From positions 1-64,000 of the forward strand of contig NZ_VOQF01000017.1 of the NCBI RefSeq assembly GCF_007994985.1: 64,000 nucleotides of DNA. Direction: 5' to 3'. The position numbers and the translations under genes are program-made. The notes beneath the pieces were generated by a model. The model was not told the origin of the DNA and did no database searches. It saw only the letters and a program-made list of their open reading frames with translations. The stretch is from Metabacillus litoralis. GTDB taxonomy: Bacteria > Bacillota > Bacilli > Bacillales > Bacillaceae. Shown piece by piece: positions 27,489 through 37,016 of the stretch (positions are counted from its first letter, which is position 1; each line of letters starts with the position of its first letter).

Positions 27489-29756
27489 TTAAGTAAGGGA
27501 TTTCTTTGAAAAGCTACCTTTTTGAAGAAGCATACTAAATTCCTCTGGAGGAAGTGGGTGTGAAAAGAGATAGCCTTGTCCTAAATTACACTGATTTTCA
27601 ATTAATTTTTCCATTTGCTCTGTTGTCTCAATTCCTTCTGCAATTACATTTAATTTGAGGTTTAAACCTAATTTAATAATGGATTTTATCATTGTTGAAT
27701 TCATAGAATCTGACATATTTTCTAAAAATGATTTATCTATTTTTAGTGTATCAATAGGTAAGTCCTTTAGAACATTTAAAGAAGAATAGCCTGTACCAAA
27801 ATCATCAATCGATACTTTAACTCCCAAACTTCGTATTTGAGTTAGAATGTCTACAGAGTGGGTAATATCTTGCATAATGCTTTCTGTTATTTCTAATTCA
27901 AGACACCTAGGACTAAGCCCAGTTTCTTCTAAAATCGAAGATACTTTGTTTAAAAAGCTACTATCTTGAAATTGGCGAACAGATACATTTACTGAAACTG
28001 ATAGATTATGCAGACCTTGTTCTTGCCACAGTTTATTTTGGCGACAAGCCTCTTTTAGTACCCAATGGCCGATATTGACGATTTGTCCTGTTTCTTCTGC
28101 AACAGGAATAAATTCCATTGGTGAAATGAAGCCTAGCTTTGGATGCTGCCATCTTAATAACGCTTCCATTCCAATGATTTCACCTGATTTTAATTCAACC
28201 TTAGGTTGATAAACTAGAGAAAATTCCTTATTATCAAAAGCTTTTCTTAAGCCATTTTCTATCTCCATTTTGTAAGCTAGCTGTCTATGCAATGCTTCAT
28301 CATAAAATTGAAATGTGTTTTTACCATTTTCTTTAGCCAAGTACATAGCAGCATCTGCATGTTTTAGCAGTCCACCACTTGTTTCCCCATTCTCAGGAAA
28401 CATACTAATACCAATACTTGGTGATACAGTTAATTCATATCCTTCAATGAAAAAAGGATATTGAAAATCAGCTAATAACTTTCTTACAACAGTGATACAT
28501 TTTGGCTTTGTTGTATCGGGAAGCACAATAACAAACTCATCTCCACCGAGTCTGTATGTGGTCCCATGTTCTGCCACAGTGCTTTCTAGTCTGTTAGCAA
28601 CCTCTACTAACAAACAATCTCCAAAATAATGACCTAGTGTATCATTAATATTTTTAAAGCGATCTAAGTCTAATAGAAGAAGAGCTGTTCTTGTTTGATC
28701 ACTAGTAGCTTTTTCTAAAACTAGTTGAAGATCACTTTGGAATTTAGGGCGATTATATAGACTAGTTAATTGATCATGAAAAGCAAGATATCTGTACTCG
28801 TTTACTAATTGTTGATTTTTACGAATGAACGAAAAATGACGAATTAAAATAAGAAGGAATGAAACTGTTAAGCCCATACTTAGTGCATTTAGATCGTTCT
28901 TATAGCTAGAAATAACGAGAATTAATAGGAACAGCACACAAATATATGGGATAGAGATATCAATATTGCTGAGTGGTTCTTTTTCAATTATTTTATGATT
29001 AGACGATTCGTTCTTAAATTGTAATCCAGCTATACCTAATAATAAGATAGATATTGTCCAAAATGGGTCAATAATACTGCCAATTTGATAGATACCTAAG
29101 TGTAATAAATAAACATAAATCGAGTCTGCTAGAATTTGAAGGGTAAATGCCATTGTAATAAATAGATAACTTCTTTTTAACTGAGTATTTCTAGAAATAT
29201 AATAAAGATAAACAGAAGAAAAAATGATACCTAAATCAAAGATTGGATAAGCTATTGTGAGTATCGTAGCACCAATCGAATAGTCTGATTGAATCCAGAT
29301 AGGCTCGATTAAGAAGTGAATACTTAAAGCAATTGCCACTGTCATAAAAATAACTAAGTTAAACATATAAGGTCGATAATCGACAGTGTGCTTCAGCAAA
29401 ATCATTTTGAAAATTAATGCTGCTAAATACAATAGGTAGGTAAAAACCCAAAGTAAGTTAGTCCAGCCTGGAAGATGGACAACTCCATTAATGCCATCTA
29501 TGTACCAGATAACATTGGAAATGAATGAAGTGAGAACTCCAAAGCTTAATAATAACCAGAAATATTTCTCATTCCCTTTAACCCTTTTATACGTCTTGAT
29601 GAGCCATGTTAAACTAATTATATTTCCAAGTAGAACAAAGAAGGTAGTACCTACTAACAAAAGAGCTTCGTTGCTGCGCATGGTTAAAATCCATACGTAA
29701 AATATGGATATATGAGCAAGTAGAAAAAAAACTGGAGAATCCTTTAGTTTCGTCAT
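27489..29756 (-). CDS. Membrane-bound GGDEF-EAL cyclic-di-GMP enzyme
   Basis: 755 residues. The N-terminal ~300 residues contain eight or nine membrane helices. A GGDEF domain follows (DQLTSLYNR start, active-site RLGGDEFVIVLP intact; no RxxD inhibitory site), then an EAL domain (GMEALLRWQHP, ITESIM, IDDFGTGYSSL, KIDKSFL, AEGIET) with catalytic residues apparently complete. It may make or degrade c-di-GMP or convert between the two. ATG 29756 follows GGGGGAT; an earlier in-frame start at 29855 would run into the leader. A c-di-GMP-I aptamer and terminator stand in its leader, giving direct feedback. Confidence 0.9.
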   Translation of the reverse strand: MTKLKDSPVFFLLAHISIFYVWILTMRSNEALLLVGTTFFVLLGNIISLTWLIKTYKRVKGNEKYFWLLLSFGVLTSFISNVIWYIDGINGVVHLPGWTNLLWVFTYLLYLAALIFKMILLKHTVDYRPYMFNLVIFMTVAIALSIHFLIEPIWIQSDYSIGATILTIAYPIFDLGIIFSSVYLYYISRNTQLKRSYLFITMAFTLQILADSIYVYLLHLGIYQIGSIIDPFWTISILLLGIAGLQFKNESSNHKIIEKEPLSNIDISIPYICVLFLLILVISSYKNDLNALSMGLTVSFLLILIRHFSFIRKNQQLVNEYRYLAFHDQLTSLYNRPKFQSDLQLVLEKATSDQTRTALLLLDLDRFKNINDTLGHYFGDCLLVEVANRLESTVAEHGTTYRLGGDEFVIVLPDTTKPKCITVVRKLLADFQYPFFIEGYELTVSPSIGISMFPENGETSGGLLKHADAAMYLAKENGKNTFQFYDEALHRQLAYKMEIENGLRKAFDNKEFSLVYQPKVELKSGEIIGMEALLRWQHPKLGFISPMEFIPVAEETGQIVNIGHWVLKEACRQNKLWQEQGLHNLSVSVNVSVRQFQDSSFLNKVSSILEETGLSPRCLELEITESIMQDITHSVDILTQIRSLGVKVSIDDFGTGYSSLNVLKDLPIDTLKIDKSFLENMSDSMNSTMIKSIIKLGLNLKLNVIAEGIETTEQMEKLIENQCNLGQGYLFSHPLPPEEFSMLLQKGSFSKKSLT

Positions 29757-29832
29757 ATTTATCCCCCGAAGTATAGCGTAGTTCTTAATAAGTGCCCTGA
29801 ACTGAATGAACAAAATTTGAAGAAAAAAGTCT

Positions 29833-29870
29833 AAATAAAAAAAAGTTATATCCAAAGAGACATAACTTTT
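29833..29870 (-). terminator. Leader terminator between c-di-GMP aptamer and GGDEF-EAL gene
   Basis: Minus strand AAAAGTTAT .. ATAACTTTT plus a further T-run, starting a few bases after the aptamer's 3' end. This is the expression platform. Confidence 0.8.
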
Positions 29871-29872
29871 AT

Positions 29873-29952
29873 CTCATTGGTAACTCAGCCACCATAGTCT
29901 CCCTTAGGTCTGTAGCTTTGCGTCCCCATTTTTCAATAGGTTTGCCTTTTTC
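29873..29952 (-). ncRNA. Cyclic-di-GMP-I (GEMM-I) riboswitch aptamer
   Basis: On the minus strand: GGCAAACC, a GAAA tetraloop, GGGGACGCAAAGC, then GACCTAAGGG, GGTGGC and GTTACC. These are in the order and spacing of the GEMM-I consensus (tetraloop, ACGCAAAGC/CCUAA joining region, second stem). A U-tailed hairpin follows at once and then the GGDEF-EAL gene. Whether c-di-GMP turns the gene on or off cannot be told from the sequence alone. Confidence 0.92.
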
Positions 29953-30253
29953 AATTATTTTATTGTTGAGTTGCTGAGTCGATATTACAGCAAATAACTC
30001 TTACATGGCTTTTGGTAATTGAAAAGCTGCCAAACTGAGTAGCTACTATCGTTATTTTCGTAAATTTTGTAGAATGTATAGTTCTATTATACTATTTATT
30101 TAGCATTTTTGATATGGTGATATTTAAAAGATATGTAAACAACATTAATTTTAAGAATAATCAGAAAAAGTGTCAGTTAATATAACATGAATGTAGAATA
30201 CATCTTTTTACTTTTGTATAGTTAATATAACAAAAGGTAAAGGGGCTGTGGAA
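29953..30253. other. Non-coding gap with riboswitch promoter candidate
   Basis: On the minus strand a TATAAT (30091-30086) could serve as -10 for the riboswitch transcript, though a convincing -35 is lacking. GGCAGCTTTT..AAAAGCC can form a small hairpin ahead of the aptamer. No gene is seen. Confidence 0.35.
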
Positions 30254-30322
30254 ATGAAGAAATCAAACGTTGGTTTATTCACTTTTTTAGTTTTAGCAGT
30301 AAGAACTGTATTTACCTATTAA
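30254..30322 (+). CDS. Possible 22-aa hydrophobic peptide
   Basis: ATG at 30254 behind AAAGGGG reads MKKSNVGLFTFLVLAVRTVFTY then stop. It is followed by a strong terminator (30368-30409), which suggests a short independent transcript. It may be a truncated or genuine tiny membrane peptide; there is no homology evidence. Confidence 0.3.
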   Translation: MKKSNVGLFTFLVLAVRTVFTY

Positions 30323-30367
30323 CAGGCGGACACTTCATTACATGAGTAGAATGATATAAATTTTTCA

Positions 30368-30409
30368 CCTAAAAAAGATGCATATCAATTGATGTGCATC
30401 TTTTTTAGA
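30368..30409 (+). terminator. Perfect stem terminator
   Basis: CTAAAAAAGATGCA.ATCAA / TTGAT.TGCATCTTTTTTAG. It can work in both directions. The remaining gap to 30731 holds only a GGGGACTGTCCCC palindrome near 30612. Confidence 0.85.
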
Positions 30410-30731
30410 TGAGATTTTATCTGTTTTAATTAATGAGAGGTAAATACTGTAGTTATTAGTTACTAAACCAAAAACAATAAACAAAACGGTTCTCATTGTT
30501 AACGAAATAAAAATTCGTGTAGCTGTCATCATACTCCCCCCTATATTATAAACTCACTCTATGTTTTACTAGCATCTTTAGGAGTTAAAGTCGTCTGATG
30601 GGGACTTGATGGGGACTGTCCCCCAGTACGTTAATGAGATAAACCAAAAAGCTATCTTATTAACATAAATTGAGTCTGCTGATCTTGTTAGGTTACAATT
30701 GAGGTATAAAATAAAGGAAAAGGTGCTTGGA

Positions 30732-31853
30732 ATGAAGAAGGTTATTGTGATAGGAGCAGGTATTCTTGGGGCGTCAACTGCATACCATTTAGCTAAATAT
30801 GGTGCTGATGTAATGGTTATTGACAGAAAAGATAAGGGTCAGGCGACTGCTGCAGCAGCAGGAATTGTATGTCCGTGGGTTTCACAAAGACGAAACAAAG
30901 CCTGGTACCATCTGGTTAAATGTGGTGCAAAGTATTACCCAGAGCTCATTGAGAAGTTAAAAGAAGATGGTGAAACAGAGACAGGATATCGTCGTGTTGG
31001 TGCGATAAGCCTAAATAGGGATACTGAAAAATTAGAGAAAATGGCTGAAAGAGCAATCAAACGGCGTGAAGAAGCACCTGAAATCGGAGAAGTAAAGATT
31101 TTACCTCCAGAAGAAACTCAAAAATTATTTCCACCTATAGCAGCAGGGTATGGCTCTGTGTATGTAAGTGGAGGTGCACGTGTTGATGGAAGAGCACTGT
31201 GTAATGCATTGATGAAGGGTGCCATTAAGAATGGTGCGACACTAATTAAGGATGATGCAGTTTCTCTAATCACGAACAATAAGAAAATTTTAGGTGTGAA
31301 AATACAAGAACAAGAACTAACAGCAGATTTAGTGATTGTTACTGGTGGAGCATGGTCAAAGCAATTATTAGATTCTCTAGGAATTTGTTTTAAAGTAACC
31401 CCTCAAAAAGCGCAAATTGTTCATCTTGAAATAAATGATGCTGATACAGGTAAGTGGCCAGTAATTATGCCGCCGAATAATCAATATATTTTATCCTTTG
31501 AAGCTGGTCGTATAGTTGTCGGTGCAACACATGAAGATGAAGCAGGCTTTGATCATCGCGTGACTGCAGGTGGAGTGCATGCAATATTAGAAAAAGCTCT
31601 AGAAATTGCTCCTGGCTTAGCTGAGAGTACATTTGTAGAAACAAGAGTGGGTTTTAGGCCTTTTACCCCTGGGTTTCTGCCAATTATAGGTGCATTACCA
31701 GAGTACTCTGGATTATTTTTAGCGAATGGACTTGGAGCATCTGGTTTAACAAGTGGTCCTTTTCTAGGTTTACAGCTAGCAAACCTTGCACTAGATATGG
31801 ATCTGGAAATTGACTTGGATCAATACCCGGTTGCTGGTGCGATTGCGGAGTAA
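30732..31853 (+). CDS. FAD-dependent oxidoreductase (DAO/glycine oxidase-like)
   Basis: 373 residues. N-terminal dinucleotide motif VIVIGAGILGASTAYHL (4-20), then a DAO-family body (AAAAGIVCPWVSQRR, a GGARVDGRAL block, the C-terminal GFRPFTPGFLPIIG and LFLANGLGASGLTSGPFLG). It oxidises a small amine or D-amino acid; the substrate is not inferable. ATG 30732 is preceded by AAAAGGTG; an in-frame TTG at 30699 lacks a ribosome site. Monocistronic. Confidence 0.85.
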   Translation: MKKVIVIGAGILGASTAYHLAKYGADVMVIDRKDKGQATAAAAGIVCPWVSQRRNKAWYHLVKCGAKYYPELIEKLKEDGETETGYRRVGAISLNRDTEKLEKMAERAIKRREEAPEIGEVKILPPEETQKLFPPIAAGYGSVYVSGGARVDGRALCNALMKGAIKNGATLIKDDAVSLITNNKKILGVKIQEQELTADLVIVTGGAWSKQLLDSLGICFKVTPQKAQIVHLEINDADTGKWPVIMPPNNQYILSFEAGRIVVGATHEDEAGFDHRVTAGGVHAILEKALEIAPGLAESTFVETRVGFRPFTPGFLPIIGALPEYSGLFLANGLGASGLTSGPFLGLQLANLALDMDLEIDLDQYPVAGAIAE

Positions 31854-32083
31854 GAAGCTGCAAGTCACATTTCTAATTAAACGTTTATTTAGGCTCTTTT
31901 CTGAAAGATTGTTGCTATGTAACCAAAATATACAGTGGAAATAGTATATTTTCGCATAAAAGGTAACCATTTTAAGAAGAAAAGATGCCACTAGACTTAC
32001 TACTGTGCTGATTTCTCGTGTATTTAAAAGCAACAAAGTTTGTGAAAACAGCACTTATTTAAGAAGGGAGAGTTGATTGAAAG

Positions 32084-32356
32084 ATGATCGAAACCATTCT
32101 CTCAATAATTCTTTTCATCAGCTTATTTGTTTCAATCTACTTTACTGTGAGAAAAAGGAAGAAATTAGGGATTGCTGGTTTTAAAACTAGCTTAACCTCG
32201 ATATGCTTTTTCCTGATTGCAGCAGTGAATTTATTTGGGTACTGGTTTAACTTATTAGGAATAGGTAGCTGGTTAGTAACGATGATTCTCATACTTGTTG
32301 GTGCTTATTTTACAAAATATATGCCGCGTGGAAATTATTCTCCAAAAAGAAGGTGA
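32084..32356 (+). CDS. Small membrane protein of unknown function
   Basis: 90 residues with three hydrophobic segments (2-22, 34-53, 60-78) and a basic end PRGNYSPKRR. The last codons lie inside the following terminator stem. Ribosome site GGGAGAG, somewhat far (13 bases) from the ATG. No recognised family. Confidence 0.6.
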   Translation: MIETILSIILFISLFVSIYFTVRKRKKLGIAGFKTSLTSICFFLIAAVNLFGYWFNLLGIGSWLVTMILILVGAYFTKYMPRGNYSPKRR

Positions 32357-32388
32357 ACAACTATTTAAGTTGCGCACCTTCTTTTCGT
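32349..32388 (+). terminator. Terminator overlapping the small membrane gene end
   Basis: AGAAGGTG..CAACT / AGTTG..CACCTTCTTTT. The stem starts inside the last codons. Confidence 0.8.
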
Positions 32389-32456
32389 GTAATGTAACTA
32401 GTATGAATTTCTGTACTTATAACTAGAAACTATATAAATACTATTAAATGAAAAAC

Positions 32457-32573
32457 TTAAACTGTGTAAACCATCACTTTTATAGCAAAAACACTTAGCT
32501 GATAAAGGAAATAAACACTAAAGCCAACAAATGTAAAAAACACTAGGAAAATCGCAGGTAAAATAGTTTTCAT
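32457..32573 (-). CDS. Possible 38-aa membrane peptide
   Basis: On the minus strand an ATG at 32573 behind GAGGG reads MKTILPAIFLVFFTFVGFSVYFLYQL... to a stop at 32457. One strong membrane helix. It is plausible as a small membrane protein but unsupported by homology. The rest of the gap to 32897 is A-rich with a short direct repeat AAAGAGCAAATAAA (about 32768 and 32788). Confidence 0.35.
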   Translation of the reverse strand: MKTILPAIFLVFFTFVGFSVYFLYQLSVFAIKVMVYTV

Positions 32574-32897
32574 GTAGAAACCCTCGCAATCTATTAGTAA
32601 TAATATAGATTCTTACCAGTTATATAGAATTTATACCTAATAGTAATAGAAGTTTTGAATTTAATATTGTGGAATTTTGTCGAAAAACTAATATAAGCTG
32701 AATATTAGCAAATAAAAGTTCATTAACAGCAAATATAATGACAAAGGATTCAAATATACTAACCCAAAGAGCAAATAAAATAAAAAAAGAGCAAATAAAG
32801 TAGAAAAATACATAAAAAAGCTAGAGATAAAAATAATAAATGGTAAAGAAAGACTTGATTCTCAATGTAAGCGTATTATATAATATCATCAAAGTTA

Positions 32898-32911
32898 GTT
32901 AACCGTTTAAC
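32898..32911 (+). promoter_or_regulatory. LacI-family operator, site 1
   Basis: GTTAACCGTTTAAC, a near-palindrome with the central CG typical of LacI/GalR operators, 10 bases before the lacI-type start. It suggests autoregulation. Confidence 0.7.
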
Positions 32912-32921
32912 CGGAGGCAAA

Positions 32922-33950
32922 ATGAATCAGAAAATCACAATTAGAGACGTAGCTAAACATGCCAGTGTATCTCCAGCAACAGTATCTTATGTGCTCAATG
33001 GAGTAAACAAAGTTTCAGACGAGACAAAAGAACGAGTGCTACTTGCGATTGATGAATTAAATTATCAACCAGATTTCACAGCCATAAGTTTATCAAAAAG
33101 AAAATCTAAAATGTTAGGTGTTATTTTGCCATTAGTTGGTGACACACTTGCACCACTTTTTAAAGAAAATCCTTATTATAGTGAATTATTAAGTGGAATT
33201 GAATATGAATGTCGTACAAACGGCTATGACTTTGTTATTTCAGGTATTTCAAAAGCGGATGAATGTAAAATTTGGGTTATGAAACGTAATCTAGATTCTT
33301 TGCTCGTTTTAGGAACATTTCCTGAACATGTTTTTGAAGAAATGAAAACGCTATCTATACCATTAGTTTTTATTGATTCTTTTGAGGATTATGCAAAATA
33401 CTATTCGAACATTCGGATAGATGATGAGTTAGGTGGTTATCTAGGAACAAAACACTTAATCGATTTAGGACATAGAAATATATGCTTTATTCCAAATGGA
33501 AGAATAGATATAGCTGTTGATGGTCAACGTTTTCTTGGCTTTAAACGGGCTTTAGCTGAAGCGAATATTGCTTTTCGAGATGGAATGACCATTGAAGGAA
33601 ATTATAACACCTTTGAAAATGGATATAAAATTGGTAAAGAAATTGCTGGAAATAAAGAAATAACTGCAATATTCACGTCATCTGATATTACAGCATTAGG
33701 TATTATCAAATCTCTGAATGATCATGGAATAAAAGTGCCTGATGATTTCTCGATTGTAGGCTTTGATGATTTGATGATTAGTAAATATTCTTCACCAAGC
33801 TTAACAACGATTCGTCAAGATGTATTTAAGAAAGGTGCACTTTCAGCTGAGTTAGCGATAAAAGCAATTGAGACAAATAAAGTTGAAGCAAAAGAAATAA
33901 TGCTACCAGTTGAACTTGTTATTAGAAGCTCAACGAAAGAAATGGAATAA
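32922..33950 (+). CDS. LacI-family transcriptional regulator
   Basis: 342 residues. HTH and hinge at 1-60 (TIRDVAKHASVSPATVSYVLNG, then NYQPDFTAISLSKRKSKMLG). A periplasmic-binding-protein-like effector domain follows (GVILP, HRNICFIPNG, AIFTSSDITALG, FSIVGFDDL). Matching operators before itself and before the ThuA operon make it the likely local repressor of that sugar operon. The ATG lies close behind CCGGAGGC, so the operator and ribosome site nearly touch. Confidence 0.9.
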   Translation: MNQKITIRDVAKHASVSPATVSYVLNGVNKVSDETKERVLLAIDELNYQPDFTAISLSKRKSKMLGVILPLVGDTLAPLFKENPYYSELLSGIEYECRTNGYDFVISGISKADECKIWVMKRNLDSLLVLGTFPEHVFEEMKTLSIPLVFIDSFEDYAKYYSNIRIDDELGGYLGTKHLIDLGHRNICFIPNGRIDIAVDGQRFLGFKRALAEANIAFRDGMTIEGNYNTFENGYKIGKEIAGNKEITAIFTSSDITALGIIKSLNDHGIKVPDDFSIVGFDDLMISKYSSPSLTTIRQDVFKKGALSAELAIKAIETNKVEAKEIMLPVELVIRSSTKEME

Positions 33951-33995
33951 ATTAAGGAGGTGAGTTCATCTAATCTCATCACATTATTATCGTTA

Positions 33996-34009
33996 GTTAA
34001 CCGGTTCAC
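33996..34009 (+). promoter_or_regulatory. LacI-family operator, site 2
   Basis: GTTAACCGGTTCAC, matching site 1 in its left half and with a central CCGG. It lies about 160 bases before the ThuA gene. Confidence 0.7.
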
Positions 34010-34170
34010 AAAAGAAATAGGAATAGATTCTGTTAATATAGAGCATTTTATTATTGGCTTAGATATTTTCAGAAATCAACACCTTGAATACGTGAAGAAT
34101 AATAACCTATAAAAGCAATAATAGTTACGGCAGTAGACTAAATTAAAATAATAATAGATTAGGGTGGAAA

Positions 34171-34896
34171 ATGATGATTAAAGTAACTGTATGGAACGAA
34201 AATAGACATGAAAAGAAAAACCCAGTAGTAAGTGAAATTTATCCAAAAGGTATTCACGGCGCAATAGCTGAGTTTTTGCAAAAAGAAGATCATGAAGTGA
34301 GAACAGCAACTCTTGATGAGCAAGAACACGGACTAACAGATGAGGTTCTTGCAAATACAGATGTTTTAGTATGGTGGGGTCATCTTGCACATGATGAAGT
34401 TCAAGATGAAATAGTAGAAAAAGTTCAGCAAAGAGTTTTAGATGGTATGGGATTAATTGTTTTACATTCTGGTCACTTCTCGAAAATTTTCAAAAAGCTT
34501 ATGGGAACTAGCTGTGATTTAAAATGGCGTGAAGCAGATGATAAAGAGCGTCTGTGGGTTGTAGATCCTGCTCATCCAATTGCAGAAGGAATTGGTGAAT
34601 ATATTGAGTTAGAAAAAGAAGAAATGTATGGAGAGCACTTTGATATTCCAGCACCTGATGAGCTTATTTTCACTAGCTGGTTTGAAGGTGGAGAAATTTT
34701 CAGAAGTGGTTGCACATTCAAGCGTGGTAATGGAAAAATATTCTACTTCCGCCCTGGTCATGAAACATACCCAACATATCATAATGAACAAATTCAACAA
34801 GTAATTAAAAACGCAGTAAACTATGTGAAGCCAGTTGATCGTAAGCGACCTGTTTATGGGAACGCACAGCCATTAGAAACAATTTCCGAAAAATAA
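34171..34896 (+). CDS. ThuA-like protein (trehalose-utilisation family)
   Basis: 241 residues, class I glutamine amidotransferase-like fold of the ThuA family: [24 protein letters not shown]-type segment, [14 protein letters not shown], and C-terminal [12 protein letters not shown]. ThuA-like proteins accompany Gfo/Idh/MocA dehydrogenases in 3-keto-sugar or disaccharide catabolism. It is the first gene of a four-gene operon under the LacI regulator. Its own catalytic role is not established. Confidence 0.85.
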   Translation: MMIKVTVWNENRHEKKNPVVSEIYPKGIHGAIAEFLQKEDHEVRTATLDEQEHGLTDEVLANTDVLVWWGHLAHDEVQDEIVEKVQQRVLDGMGLIVLHSGHFSKIFKKLMGTSCDLKWREADDKERLWVVDPAHPIAEGIGEYIELEKEEMYGEHFDIPAPDELIFTSWFEGGEIFRSGCTFKRGNGKIFYFRPGHETYPTYHNEQIQQVIKNAVNYVKPVDRKRPVYGNAQPLETISEK

Positions 34897-34934
34897 TATA
34901 ACTAAATATAGATATCTAATCTTAGGAGGAAATA

Positions 34935-35969
34935 ATGATGAGTAAATTAAGAGTTGGTGTTATCGGATGTGGAAGTATTGCGCAATTTCGTCATCTTCCA
35001 GAATATGCAGCAAGTCAAGAGGTAGAATTAGTAGCAGTGTGTGATATCGTTGAAGATCGTGTTAAGGAAATTGCTAATAAATATGGAGCAAAAGCCTTTA
35101 CTGACTATAAAGAATTGATTTCTAGTGGTGAAGTTGATGCAGTTAGTGTTTGTACACCAAACTATCTACACGCTCCAATATCTATTGAGGCATTAAATAA
35201 TGGATTACATGTTTTATGTGAAAAGCCAATGGCAACTTCTCAGGAAGAAGCAGATGCAATGATCCAAGCAGCACAGAAAAATGATAAGAAATTAATGATT
35301 GCTCACAATCAGCGCTTTGTTCGCTCACATCAACTTGCACGTCAATTGATTGAAAGTGGCGAAATTGGGAAGATTTATAGCTTTAGAACAGCATTTGGAC
35401 ATCCAGGACCTGAGGGCTGGAGTGTTGATGGAAAAGATAGCTGGTTCTTTGTTAAAGAAAAAGCTTATATTGGTGCAATGGGTGACTTAGGTGTTCATAA
35501 AACAGATCTACTTCGCTATCTACTAGGAGAAGAAATTGTTGAGGTTGGAGCATTTATTGAAACAACGGCAAAAGAATTTGCTGATGTAGATGATACAGCT
35601 GTTTGTGCACTTAAAACTGAAAGTGGAATTATCGGAACGTTAGCTGCAAGCTGGTCTTACACAGCTAAAGAAGATAACTCAACAATTATTTATGGTGAAA
35701 AAGCAATTATTCGCCTTGAAGATAATCCAGCGTATTCACTTGTTGTTCAATATACAAACGGTGAAACAGTGAACTATGAATTAGGTAAAATTCAGTCAAA
35801 TGATGAAGGTGGCCAACAAACAACACATGTTATAAATCATTTTGTATCAGCTGTTGTTGAAAATAAAGAGCCATTAATTACTGGTGAAGAAGGTATGAAG
35901 TCTTTAGCTGTTATTCTTGCTGCAATTAAATCAAATGAAACTAAAACAATTGCAAAAGTATTTGAGTGA
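34935..35969 (+). CDS. Gfo/Idh/MocA-family sugar oxidoreductase, first
   Basis: 344 residues. N-terminal NAD(P) Rossmann fold (VGVIGCGSIAQFRHLP), the family signature LCEKPMA (EKP, about 95-101), and a C-terminal alpha/beta substrate domain with GDLGVHKTDLLRYLLG. It oxidises a sugar or polyol at a ring carbon with NAD(P). The start is ATG-ATG behind AGGAGG. It lies directly ahead of a second enzyme of the same family. Confidence 0.88.
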   Translation: MMSKLRVGVIGCGSIAQFRHLPEYAASQEVELVAVCDIVEDRVKEIANKYGAKAFTDYKELISSGEVDAVSVCTPNYLHAPISIEALNNGLHVLCEKPMATSQEEADAMIQAAQKNDKKLMIAHNQRFVRSHQLARQLIESGEIGKIYSFRTAFGHPGPEGWSVDGKDSWFFVKEKAYIGAMGDLGVHKTDLLRYLLGEEIVEVGAFIETTAKEFADVDDTAVCALKTESGIIGTLAASWSYTAKEDNSTIIYGEKAIIRLEDNPAYSLVVQYTNGETVNYELGKIQSNDEGGQQTTHVINHFVSAVVENKEPLITGEEGMKSLAVILAAIKSNETKTIAKVFE

Positions 35970-35974
35970 TTTTT

Positions 35975-36988
35975 ATGAGTAAATTACGTATAGGAATCAT
36001 CGGTGTAGGTGGGATTGCACAAGGACGTCATATCCCAGCATTTCAAATGTTTAGTGATGATTGTGAAATCACAGCTGTTAGTGATGTTAATAAAGAAAGA
36101 GCTCAGGAAGTAGCAGATAAATTTACGATAAAACATGTTTTTGAAGAGTACAAGGATATGTTTGAGCATGTTGATGCTGTTTGCATTTGTACACCAAATA
36201 AGTTTCACGCTGAAATCACAATCTCAGCTTTAGAGGAGGGAGTTCATGTTCTTTGTGAAAAACCAATGGCTCTTTCAGCAGAAGAATGTGAGAAAATGCT
36301 TGAAGCATCAAAAAGAACAAATAAGGTTCTTGCTATCGCCTTTCATTATCGATTTATGAAAAACGCTCAAGCAGCGAAAAAGTTAATGACAGAGGTTGGA
36401 ACACCACTTGTTACAAGAGTCCAAGCATTAAGAAGAAGAAAAGTTCCTGGCTGGGGAGTGTTTACTAATAAAACACTACAAGGTGGTGGAAGCTTAATAG
36501 ATTATGGTTGCCATTTATTAGATTTAGCAATCTGGTTAATGGGAAGTCCTAAACATATTGAAGTTAATGGAAGCACATATAATACATTAAGTAAAACACC
36601 AAATAGCGTTAATCAATGGGGCTCATTTGATCATGAAACCTTTGACGTAGATGATCATGTAACAGCATATATTAAGTTTGAAAATGGTGCTTCTCTTTTA
36701 TTAGAAACATCATGGGCAGCAAATATTCTGGATGACCAAGAACATGTAAGTATTTCAGGAGTTGAAGGGGGCTTAAGTGTTTTCCCACTAGAGCTATATT
36801 CAACAAAAAACGGAATGCTGATGAACAGCCAAGCAGCATGGATTCCAGGAGAAGACGACCCTGGTGTTGAACAAGCAAAAAACTTCATTGATACATGTCT
36901 TGGTAAAACAGAACTAGTCGTAAAGCCGGAAGAAGCATTACAGGTGTCACAAATTATAGATCGTATTTATCAATCAGCTAACAAGTAG
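35975..36988 (+). CDS. Gfo/Idh/MocA-family sugar oxidoreductase, second
   Basis: 337 residues. IGIIGVGGIAQGRHIP, LCEKPMAL, and GGSLIDYGCHLLDLAIWLMG with the catalytic-type His. I take ATG 35975 as the start, five bases past the previous stop, with a weak GAGTGA; a GTG at 35966 overlaps the previous stop. Its similarity to the upstream gene suggests duplication with divergence; one may oxidise and the other reduce. Confidence 0.88.
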   Translation: MSKLRIGIIGVGGIAQGRHIPAFQMFSDDCEITAVSDVNKERAQEVADKFTIKHVFEEYKDMFEHVDAVCICTPNKFHAEITISALEEGVHVLCEKPMALSAEECEKMLEASKRTNKVLAIAFHYRFMKNAQAAKKLMTEVGTPLVTRVQALRRRKVPGWGVFTNKTLQGGGSLIDYGCHLLDLAIWLMGSPKHIEVNGSTYNTLSKTPNSVNQWGSFDHETFDVDDHVTAYIKFENGASLLLETSWAANILDDQEHVSISGVEGGLSVFPLELYSTKNGMLMNSQAAWIPGEDDPGVEQAKNFIDTCLGKTELVVKPEEALQVSQIIDRIYQSANK

Positions 36989-37016
36989 GGGGTCTGACCC
37001 CAAAGGAGGAATTTTA

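Noticed and set aside
30365-30532. 55-codon minus-strand ORF with a GGGGGAG site
   Set aside because: It reads through the perfect terminator stem at 30368-30409. The N-terminal part is hydrophobic but there is too little support.
33960-34112. 50-codon open frame after lacI (GTG 33960)
   Set aside because: The AAGGAGG overlaps the start codon itself and the frame covers the operator; probably chance or a relic.
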